From the NCBI GenBank assembly GCA_947179485.1, contig OX359248.1, positions 30,265,378 through 30,329,377 of the forward strand: a stretch of DNA of 64,000 bases. Direction: 5' to 3'. This DNA is from Allacma fusca. Taxonomy: Eukaryota; Arthropoda; Collembola; Symphypleona; Sminthuridae. The position numbers and the translations under genes were made by a program. The notes under the pieces are model-generated. The model saw nothing but the letters and a program-made list of their open reading frames with translations. It did no database searches and was not told where the DNA came from. Position 1 is the stretch's first letter. Every line of letters starts with the position of its first letter. This document shows positions 54,451 to 64,000 of the stretch, in pieces.

Positions 54451-55268
54451 ACTTCTACACAGGAGTTATCTCCATGTTTGAAGGTGCTCGGAATTCTTTG
54501 AAATGGAAAGATTACGACAGGAGAAAGAAAGCTCAGAGTTATTCTATTCCTCGCTCTTACATAATTATATACATGTGTGTATGTATGTATTTACTACAGT
54601 ATAAGTCGGCATGTGGAGATCTGGCACTAAAAGTGGTTACATAACCAGAATGAATTTGTGTATGCGGCTTGTATGTGTTAATGACTTCCGTACTTGAAAG
54701 CATCGAGTCTCATGGGTATATTTTCACCATTTCCGCCCATGCAATCAAAGTCATGTAACCCGAAGTCTTTGTTGTACCGTGAACATGATTCCTTTTTCTC
54801 AAATACATATCCTCCCCATTAGTTTCTCTATCAAAATCAAATCTTATATAAACTCGGATCCCGCCTGATATTATTCTGTTTGATGTGGGAAAGTGGCCAG
54901 GGACTTATAAGCGAGCAACAAATGATATAGATTGAAGTAGACTGCTGGAAATATGTCAGTCGATCTGGTGTATGTACATATTATAGTAGGAGGGTGTGTG
55001 TATGTACTTATATATGTTAATGCATATGCAGGGCTCTCCGCCAAGGGAAAAGATACCTCGGGCCCTATCGCTATACACTCACTTTGTTTACGTACATTAG
55101 GGTAGGGGTGTAGGACCAAAGGGTACACGTATCTTATATGTATGTATACATAACTCCATAGTCCTCGAAAATAGATTGAAGTATGGAAGGTGAACCTAAA
55201 CTATTACTTACTAAATGGAGAGACAAGAGTTTTGCATGCGGTTTGGTCATTAGGGACGCAATAAACGA

Positions 55269-55502
55269 TTAAGAGCTATTCAGTGTGCCACTTATCGTGT
55301 GGATCGCTAGATTGCTTTTTATGAGCCACTGTGAATAAATCGACCCTCCATCACCATCATCATCATCATCAAACACACCCTTCCCTAACTCTCTTTCTCC
55401 GGGATCCGACGCGGCGGCAAAAGTTCCAACAACCGTAACGACAGTCGAAACAACAACAACAATAACAGCAAACACTCCAAATCTACACCAAATTGCCCTC
55501 AT
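55269..55502 (-). CDS. Possible first exon of a small secreted protein
   Basis: A frame from ATG at 55502-55500 (context AAG-ATG-A, favourable) encodes 77 residues. The N-terminus reads as a textbook signal peptide: basic MRAIWCR, a hydrophobic run rich in Val at residues 8-28, then AAA-SD giving a likely cleavage after Ala31. The signal region and the following SDPGERE are richer in CpG than their surroundings. Beyond residue 44 the frame enters a GAT repeat (DDDDD), and the rest looks non-coding, so an exon end near the AAGG|GTGTGT site after codon 41 is plausible. A TATAAG lies about 120 nt upstream. No second exon and no family are recognised; it could be a chance frame helped by a GTT/GTC-rich stretch. 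Confidence 0.3.
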   Translation of the reverse strand: MRAIWCRFGVFAVIVVVVSTVVTVVGTFAAASDPGERELGKGVFDDDDDGDGGSIYSQWLIKSNLAIHTISGTLNSS

Positions 55503-58500
55503 CTTGTTCAATAACTAATTGATCTCCTGCTCTCCACCATATAGCCCACCCACCCTTCCACTCACAGTGGAAACCATTCATCTGTATTTCCATTTGTATC
55601 CTTCATCCCTCAAACACATTACTCTTATAAGGTCCAATGTAGACGTTACATATAGATATAGATACTATGCTATACACAACTTATTGGAATACTGTAGTAG
55701 TACTCCAACACGTATGTTCCTCTTTCCCCCAGTACTACAGATAAATGGCTTGCTGCTCTCCGAGTATTTACAGTGGAGCCCCATCAGGCTACTTGTATTA
55801 GACAAAGTAATAGCTTATTTGACACATGATGACCACTAAGCATCAAATTTCTTTATTACATTATACTGTATATTTGCGATAAGCTTAGAAATGCATACAT
55901 GCATGGGAGCGGGGTCAATACGGAAGCAGGAATAAATTGTTTGTAACTATATTGTAGATACTGGAGTGTATAAGTACTGACTACATGATTTTCCATGCTT
56001 TCATCATAATATGAACTGTTGCCTGCTCCGTTGTGAATTTTGAGCAGCCCCTTTCCACAGTCACTATCTGACAGACTGACAACATTCGAAGGGGTAAAGT
56101 TGAGCGATCACAATCGACAAGCAACGTTTTCCCACGGGTCAGTGCTACAAATGTATCAATCTTTTCGGATACTTTGCTTTTATACGCCAGGCCTTGTTGT
56201 GTGATGTACGAGGTCTTTTTGTTAACTTATGATAGTCATCAAAATGCCCTCTCATGTATGAGCAATACAAAGTCGCTGCAGAGCTAAATATTGACCTGAA
56301 TACAGTATTGAAAGCAATTTTAGGAACAGCAATACAGAAGATCCAATCTTATGCTATATACATAGTTACAATTATTACAGAATTTTTTGTGTATCTCCGA
56401 ACAGGAAAAATATATCACTAACCGCAATGTGTTTGAAGAAATCCTTAAATTGGCAGGCTTGATTTTAGACACAACAAATTAGTTACTGTAGCGTGGTCAA
56501 AGGAGTAAAGTTAGGAAACCATTTACTTATAAAAGTCAATTTAACTGACGAATTGCAAATCGTCTATTTATGAGCACCAATCGGGTTGAACTAATGAAAA
56601 GACACATAATCCCTGAGATTCTGCCTATATCTACTACACGTAGATATACGTGATCTGAAAAATTGCTGTTGAACCGAGGAAGAAGAAAGTCCTTTGATCT
56701 CACCAGGGATGTCTACATGGGAAAGGAATTAGGCACGGCAAGAGCTTTTTCATGGATCCCTTCGATAAAGGATCTGAAAAGTTTTTCCGAACCGAGACGC
56801 CCATTTACAACTTTTATACATCGATCAGGTACACCTACATACCCATGAGCCTTGATTGCCTTGACAATCACGTCTCTCCCTATAAATTATTTCTCCCTTA
56901 AATGCCCATTTAGATGGTAAGTTACTGCGATTTTCTTCTTTATTTAAACTAAGTTCAGCAGTTGTTCAGGGCTTTGGTTCGTAAAAAAAAAAGAGAAAAA
57001 CAAACATCTGCACTTTAGATGTTCCAAAGGTTAGGTCTTTGAAATACGGAGCACGGAAATCAAACAGTACTTTCCCTTGCTTGTAACTAAACACATAATT
57101 TTTATAGATATATACCTTTTATTTGAACTATGAGTGGGAGAGAGGGATCCATGTAAGTATATTACACACATGAAGACAGTCGTAAGTGCATAGAGGGGGA
57201 CCGTATGGAGAGAGGCTTAATAGAAGAGGAAAAAAAGAGCTGGGATGGAAGTATTATGGAGAAATTTGTATTGGAAGGGGCAGAGGATTTTTGTAGAGTC
57301 AGTGACCAGAACACTTCCGATCCGATTTCTGCATCAAAAGGAGACACACACGACTTCCAAATCATTTTATGTTCCATCCCTTCCCGTGAAACGCACATTA
57401 GTAACAGTAAACTAGGATGAAAAAACTGTCCTGATTTATTTCTCGGTTCACCCTTACAACCCACATATCTTTCATCTTCCGTTAATCCAACCAAAGTTAT
57501 TTTCAGCCTTATCAAGGAGTCTCTCTTGTATAAAATTTTGAGTTAAAAAATTCAGACCATAATAATAAAAGGCCAATTTCTCAAATAAATTCTATTTCTG
57601 ACTTAAAGGAACATAAATGCTTTTGAATCCATTCAAAAAGGCAATTGAGGAACGCAAATTAGAAATGTGAGAGCCCAACAATCGAATGTTGATTTGAGAT
57701 CAATGAACTCGAAAAAAAATGAACTTGGGTGTTATATATGTATGTATGTATGTGTAGGCATAGGAAATATGCCCTCATCGCGTCATTTAAATCCCAAATG
57801 TAAAAGGAACAGCTGAAATTTGTCTATTTCATAGGAATTTTGGTTTGAATCATCATAAAAATAACACTTGGCTATACAATAATAATAATAAAAAAAAAGT
57901 TGGATTTGAATTCCATGGCTGCAATCCTCATAAATAAGGAGAATTGAAATGTTAAAATCCTCATCAGAGCGCACTGCTACACAATATGCAGTTATTATAC
58001 ATTAAAGGAATTCAACAAAGGCAAGATGATTGTCCTAAAGTATTCTCGCTATGGGAGTTAGTAGTAAGCATGAAGTGACTGTTCTGAAAAAAAAATCAAC
58101 TAACAATAAAGAGTGGTAGTATATAGCACCCCTTGAAAAGTAATAAGTAGCAGCCACGCACAAAGACTTACAAGTTATAAGTGCTTATATTGATGGAAAA
58201 AAGTGAGACGGGACGCTTGAATAATAAACTATAATAAATACACAATCTCATCTATGGTAAGGTTCCCCATAAAAGTGGGAACTTAATGAAGCGTTAAACA
58301 CTGAGACTTGAACATTGTATCATTTGTCACCCAACAGACTTGGATTCGAGACAGCTGAAGAACGGAGTGATATTATATATTAGATACTTGAGTCTAAAGA
58401 CTAGTACTACTCTTGTTGAGAGTCGAGTGAGTGAGAATTCACCGTGTATTACCCATTCTTTACATTACATACTCCTCATAGACAAATGTGTCTCCAAGAC

Positions 58501-59779
58501 ACAGCAAATTCATTTAATTTATCTTCACCTACATATAAATAAGCCCGCGCTCAAAATGTAACTCTACATTAGCATATAGCTTAAAATTCATTTATCATAG
58601 CATTAGTACTTGCGAATAGATTTATATCAAATCCTGTACAGTCCCTATATGTACAGATATGTATCTGTCTGCTGTCAATGCTACTGTATGTGCAGCATGC
58701 ATTTAACTCTATTATTGTGGCAATAGACTCCTATTACAGTACAGTTGCTCCTAATGCCTAGGAATATTTAGGAAGCAGTCACAGCCTCTTACAGCTACTT
58801 TAGGGTTTCAAGTCTGGCGTTGTTGGTCGCGGAGACGGATTGAGAATTGTATGAAGAGGCCCCTACAATATTTCCCTATTGAAACTTTGATGGATAATAA
58901 ATATTCTGACGACTCATGGTGCTTAATGAAAATGTAATTGACTTCTCTTTGTTGCACTCACTTATCCAAGGGGATGTGAAATACAGCTCGACAAGTAAAA
59001 GTACAGTAGCGGAGCCTGACACATTGCTTAAGTGTGCGTAGGATATACACTACACTATGCTACTAACTCCTATACTACTACCCCTACTGCACAGACATAA
59101 GCAATAAGTAATAGGAAGAGTCACAAAGCATACCTTTAATTATGCATATGTTTCAGGGGATGAAGGCTCCAATAGCAAAATTATTATGAGAATGATGCGA
59201 ACTTTGTGAAGAACTAAAACATTCTATGGGAAATGATAAAATGTGTTCAAACGAACGGAATAATATTCTAACAAGGAAGAGTATCTACTTATACTTTTAC
59301 TTATAAAACATCCTATAATCTTCCTTATTTAAATATGATCTTCCGTATGGAGATGCATATGCATAATACTCACACTACACAACCTACGTGCTCCTCCTAG
59401 TTCCCCATCTCCCGACATCTATATAATTAGTGTAACGACATATTAAACGCCCGAAACCTGAGCCCAAGTATGTATTTATGAAAACAGTCTGGCACGATGG
59501 AGTCATGTAGAATGATTTAAGTAGACCCCATGTTATAATCATCATTAATGAACCCTGGCAGTGCTACTCCTAGTTTTTATTCATATTGACCGTATGCTAC
59601 CCATACAGCATGTACTGAGTGTCATTTTTTTTGCCCTCTCAAAATTCGTCCATGCAGTAACGTCCCAATAATAATAATTCATGTTTAAGCGTATGTATGA
59701 GCATTGTAAACATACTTCTGAAACCCCTGGCATTTTTGCTCTCTGTGTACGTGTGTACAGTCCCTCACATACTGTCATA

Positions 59780-60440
59780 GGAAACATGAGATGCCTAAAA
59801 TTAAAATTAAATTCATTATAAACTTTTTAATGCAAGGGCAGAGCCCAGTTATTACTTTACCATCAATGCAGGGCATACAGGCATGCAATGATTGTTAAAA
59901 TTATAACTATAACAAGTTTTGTTGTAAGTACTTTGCAGTGACCGTAGGAATATCATTCCTCCTTCCTGCCTCATCATTATGGGGTAGTGGGTAGTGTATA
60001 CTGATTGTGAGCATGCTGTTCTATCTCATAAGCAAAACATGCATAAATAAAATTAACAGCTCCCTAATGGGCGCAAGGGTTAGATTAGCCATGGAGTATC
60101 CTCGGCGAGAAGGTGTAAAAGAGAGGAGAGAATGACGTGTGAAATGCGCCGGTTATCAGAATGCTTAACACTTTTAAAATGATTAATGAGCAGGGAACTC
60201 TCCCGTGAAACCCTAACGGCATTCCTACATCATCTTCGTCAACTTGACATATTAATTAACTGAGTATTATGAAAATTTTACTACACATTTGAGTTTCCCA
60301 GCCTGAGCGCCCGGCTCTGCATGAGGAGCTCTTATGCATGAATTTATGCCCATAAACTGAGCACTTAAAACAATTAATCCGAGATTCTATACGGACATTA
60401 TACATGGCAAGTCAATTAATGCGGACTTTACACTTGATGA
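59780..60440. promoter_or_regulatory. Candidate enhancer rich in homeodomain and POU sites
   Basis: Contains AAATTAAATTCATTATAAAC, AAAATGATTAATGAGC, a TTAATTAA at 60252-60259, ATGCATGAATTTATGC at 60334-60349 and AACAATTAATCC. This is one of the densest repeat-free clusters of such sites in the window, about 38 kb upstream of the BarH promoter. Confidence 0.28.
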
Positions 60441-60638
60441 TCTTCCTTCAATGCTCTTCCATTACGTTGCAACTTATGTGTATGATTTCATGTTATATTC
60501 TAAATTACCATGCCGGATTTGAGCACAAGAGGATACGAATAAGCCTTCAATGCTCCACAGACAACGGACATGGATTGACATTCCGTCAAGAACAAGAGTT
60601 GTTGAGCTGCAGTTCGGAGTTGGTAATTTGTCGTTTGT

Positions 60639-60658
60639 ACACACACACACACACACAC
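60639..60658 (+). repeat. (AC)n microsatellite
   Basis: About 10 AC units. Confidence 0.92.
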
Positions 60659-61575
60659 TTCTTTCAAGTATAAGGCTCTTTCTTTGAGGATAAAGGTTCC
60701 AATGGGAATAAAGGTTCCAAGGTATGAAGACTTGTTGATAATGAATTTGTCAAGAAGCTAGTTAGGTTCCTTTTTACTTAGGGAACACCTCCGCAAGTAC
60801 ATTGCTTTTAATCAGTATTGTCATTGGACAGAAGAGACCTAATCAAAGAATGATTAATTTTTATTCCTTTAGCAATTAAGTCCTTTCAAAGTCATTGAAG
60901 TCGCTTTGAGTTGAACTTGAGAGTCATCAGTGAGGGACGATATATGCATGAAAATCCTAAAATACATACACTAAGCGCAAATACAAGTAAAGTGTGAATG
61001 GACGCATTAATTCCTGTAATTAAGATGAAGAAACTAAGCTGATTCCAGTTTTTTCCGATGTTTTGAACATTTTTATCGTAACTTGTTTTGTCTGTATAAA
61101 AATAACGATTTCCGTTCCTATTCAACGTCTACAGGAGCCGAATATGTGTATCCGCATGTAAATCCACTGTCCTCACTGAATGTGTTATAAGTTATGTGTA
61201 TGTATCTGACTGCTAGAGGTGTGTATAGGAAAGTGCGGAATATTATTACAGTAGCGATCTTCACAGCTTGTTGTGCCACTCTTAACTCGATTCCAATCGT
61301 ACTGTGTACATGTGTTAAATTCCCCATCACGCCAAAAAAAAAATTCAATTGGCAGGGATAATAATGAGAGTTAATTACACGATTAAGTGCCTCTTTCTGC
61401 AGGTAAACTTGTCTACATCCTTTTACAAAAACGTTGAGAAATTAGGATTTAATGCAATGGTGCGGCCCAACACCAGAACTAATATACCCTGATATTGGAA
61501 TAAGCATCTGGTTTGAAATTCACACTCGCGTAATCTAAAAAGGATAAAAAGGTTGCCAGCACATAGCACATCCTG

Positions 61576-61599
61576 CTCTCTCTCTCTCTCTCTCTCTCT
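61576..61599 (+). repeat. (CT)n microsatellite
   Basis: About 12 CT units. Confidence 0.94.
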
Positions 61600-62603
61600 T
61601 GCTCTCCTCTCCCATTCCGGGAGCAACGAAAAATCTTTGTTCAAGTAAATAATTAATCTAGTCTCTCCTCTGCTTTGCGAATGAAAGGAGGTAGCAATTA
61701 TTTCATTTGTAAGCACTGTAATTAATGACACTTCATCATCAAAGCTTGTCTAATTTCCTGCAATTGAAGGGAAATGCCTCAAGTCGTTGGTATAAAATGA
61801 AATCATATAAAATTTAACGAGGTATTTAGTGCAACTCCAACTAGGTAATTTGTGAAATGGATAGAAGGAGCTTCTTGTTTTTTAATTATTAACCAAGTTC
61901 CTACTTCCTTCCAGATTTTGCAAGTCAAATCAGTCTCAAGTCTAACTTTTGGTTTCCTTTCACAATTCGTGGTATCCCCCTCTCTCACCGTCTCACTACT
62001 ATTTCTCACACAGACAGGAGTTATGTATTTAGCTTGTAAAATAATATATATTTTACAGTGTCTTTCAGTTTAATCCAGGCATGCAACTAGGCATTTTAAA
62101 ATCTGAATAATTCCATTTGAATTATTTATTCAGACTCGTCCATCCCAAGTCCTTGTCAATAAAGATGATAAGATTAAGTAACAGGCAGGATTTTGACACT
62201 AAAAAAAATCTAATCATTCTGTATATTTGGAGATTTTCAAGAATTCCAGCTTGAAAACAATCTAACTTCGTAGAGGGACAGGCGTGGGCAGAAAATGGAC
62301 CACGATAAGGAATCAAGGAGTAGCTGGTAACCACTTAACTGTAGGAGCAAGAAGTGGACATGAGTTGAATTAGTCATCCCTAAGGACAGTCGGCCCTACA
62401 TATTTACATTGGGTGTACAAGGCGTATCCGGCAAAGAAGGGAAGAGATTACAGGAAACTTTTAAAATCCTAACTTATTTCTTTTGATAAAAAGAAAAGTT
62501 AATCAGAGTGAGGCTTGAAGATTTAAAATATCAAACAGGACATCGCAGCAAGGATTGAGAGTTTATAAGGGGAGTGAAGAAAGCTGTTGAGTATTTTGAT
62601 ATG

Positions 62604-62611
62604 TTCATGAC
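62604..62611. repeat. Left target-site duplication of the transposon
   Basis: TTCATGAC immediately precedes the left terminal inverted repeat and is repeated exactly at the other end. Confidence 0.85.
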
Positions 62612-62620
62612 CAGAGCTGC

Positions 62621-62870
62621 GTTCAAGTTCAAGTATAACTTGAATAGTTCAAGTGAGTATCAAGTTCAAGTCAAGTCAAGTGCAGACAATTTTGTAACTT
62701 GAAACTTGAACATCAAGTTCAAGTGAAATTATAATTTTAACTTGAATTTTCAAGTTCAAGTTCGATCAAGTTCAAGTTAATAATTTATTACTTGATTGTA
62801 AAATCAAGTCAAGTTCAAGTACAATGAATGGAAGTACTTGAATAAAACTTGAGTATAACTTGAGTTTTTG
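62621..62870. repeat. Left subterminal CAAGT/ACTTG array
   Basis: About 16 CAAGT and 8 ACTTG pentamers occur in about 250 bp, many as direct TTCAAGTTCAAGT pairs and several as inverted pairs. In hAT elements, subterminal short motifs in both orientations are typically transposase binding sites; that role here is inferred. Confidence 0.85.
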
Positions 62871-63574
62871 TCACTGAAAAGCAATGTAAGCAATGCCTAA
62901 TTAGTGGCATGATTGCATCCCACTAAAAATAATATTGGGCGTCAATCATCATAATAATGTCATCTTTGTATTTGTTTTCATTCCATCGACATTAAAGTCG
63001 CCTCCACGATGGCCAGTGGTCGAGAATAATTCTTGTGTCGTGTTTCCATAAGTACTTTTAATAATTAAAATTTCAGCCTTATTGTTTTATAAAGATGTTC
63101 TTGATACTCGGGGTTCTTGTTCCATTATAAAAATGAAGTGATTGTTCACTTCACCTGTTCTGAAGCTAAGAAGAAGTTTAAGAATAATTTATTATTTGAT
63201 GTAAAAATAGTTTTTGCTGATATTAAACATGATGGCGCAGACGAACAACCAACAATCTTATAAATCAACATTGGTTAAACAAAATTAACGAAAATATTTA
63301 TGAATATAACTGCTGGTTACACTCACCAGATGCGTGCAACACTAATGTGAACAGGCCAGTAATGTGATTTCTAAACTCTTAATAGTGCAAATTAGTGAAT
63401 TAGATTGGACTACAATGTTAACAGTTACTTGATCAAGTATTTTAAATTTTTTAGCAATTTTAAAGTCAAAGTCACCTGCATGCCGTTTAGTTTATCCTAA
63501 TCACGACCTAGCCATTATTAGCTATAATAGTTGTGGACGAAATTTTTAGTATTGTTTATTCATTTACGAAAAAA

Positions 63575-63810
63575 TTACTTGAATAATCAAGTTCAAGTAC
63601 AAGTTCAAGTTCACGTTCAAGTCAAGTTATGTGCCCAACTTGAACGTCAAGTTATGATCAAGTTCAAGTTCAATAAAATGAACTTGAAAATCGAGTACTT
63701 GAATACTCAAGTTGCATGAGAAACTTGATTCATCAAGTACAAGTGCGGATACCTCGCTTAGACAATTTTTTCAAGTTCAAGTCAAGTTGTCTAAAATAAC
63801 TTGACTTGAA
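63575..63810. repeat. Right subterminal CAAGT/ACTTG array
   Basis: About 15 CAAGT and 7 ACTTG pentamers occur in about 235 bp, matching the left array in motif but not in order, so the two arrays are not simply long inverted repeats of each other. Confidence 0.85.
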
Positions 63811-63820
63811 CGCAGCTCTG

Positions 63821-63828
63821 TTCATGAC
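63821..63828. repeat. Right target-site duplication of the transposon
   Basis: TTCATGAC immediately follows the right terminal inverted repeat, identical to the left copy. Confidence 0.85.
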
Positions 63829-64000
63829 TGTAATATTAAAACGTACATTTTGTACATTGTTAGTGTATATATACCTCAGCAGAATTGATACTACTGGTGA
63901 AAATGAAGGTACTCATTTGAAAAAAAGCGAGACGTGAATCACTCTGAAAAGATTTCCTCCGTTTCCCGTGGAACTCTGACATGATTTTTACTCCCAGAGC

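Larger units (their letters stand above)
42451..55268. other. Gene-free stretch, distal part
   Basis: Contains long GT and CT repeats (42868, 45806, 46161) and the candidate blocks at 45440, 49840 and 52310. The longest frame in the window (149 codons, 46998-47447 plus) lies here, but it is low-complexity and unlike any protein I know. Confidence 0.5.
55512..62603. other. Gene-free stretch before the transposon
   Basis: Nothing recognised except microsatellites and the candidate enhancer at 59780-60440. A stretch at 56040-56870 has a different texture, with interrupted protein-like frames on both strands, and could be a decayed mobile element, but no family could be named. Confidence 0.5.
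62612..63820. mobile_element. Non-autonomous DNA transposon, hAT-like (1209 bp)
   Basis: The left end begins CAGAGCTGCGTTCAAGT and the right end is its exact reverse complement, a perfect 17-bp terminal inverted repeat. The element is flanked on both sides by the same 8 bp, TTCATGAC (62604-62611 and 63821-63828). An 8-bp target duplication together with termini starting CAG is the pattern of the hAT superfamily. Inside each end is a roughly 250-bp array packed with CAAGT/ACTTG. The central 700 bp is AT-rich and shows no transposase frame, no hATC dimerisation domain and no zinc-finger motif, so it would depend on a transposase encoded elsewhere. The exact TSD and TIR imply a fairly recent insertion. 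Superfamily assignment is inference. Confidence 0.85.

Noticed and set aside
57162-57515. 117-codon minus frame and overlapping 71-codon plus frame
   Set aside because: Neither resembles a known family and both overlap on opposite strands; no supporting splice signals.

Overview
This is animal nuclear DNA: AT-rich, full of dinucleotide and tetranucleotide microsatellites, with almost no long open frames. It contains one clearly recognisable protein-coding gene, whose exons are separated by GT..AG introns of 1.1-3.2 kb. That gene, on the minus strand from 21029 down to 11350, encodes a BarH-class homeobox transcription factor closest to arthropod B-H1. The homeodomain matches the Drosophila B-H1 pattern very closely, and the short C-terminal tail keeps weaker B-H1-like motifs. 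The organism is therefore most likely an arthropod. Sequence texture would suit a copepod such as a sea louse, but that narrower placement is inference and not proven here.

Layout. 1-9780: no gene recognised; simple repeats, one GC-rich hairpin (2098-2142) and a possible TATA element (3709). 9780-11349: AT-rich probable 3' UTR of the BarH gene with candidate poly(A) signals. 11350-21029: five coding exons, giving a 322-residue protein with an eh1/FIL-type repressor motif in exon 1 and a homeodomain split over exons 2, 3 and 4. 21030-22460: probable 5' UTR and a TATA-less promoter on the minus strand (initiator, CCAAT box, GC box at ordinary spacing). 22460-62600: about 40 kb in which I recognise no conventional gene. 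It holds microsatellites and several homeodomain/POU-site-rich blocks that look like candidate enhancers, as expected around a developmental regulator. One possible signal-peptide exon lies at 55269-55502 (minus). 62612-63820: an intact-looking 1209-bp non-autonomous DNA transposon with 17-bp terminal inverted repeats, an 8-bp target duplication and two dense subterminal arrays of CAAGT/ACTTG, best explained as a hAT-type element.

The BarH protein would act in the nucleus as a DNA-binding regulator, probably a repressor through its FLINDIL motif. The surrounding gene-poor DNA is the natural place for its cis-regulation. The most novel-looking item is the CAAGT-array transposon. All enhancer-like calls rest on motif density alone and need comparison with related genomes.
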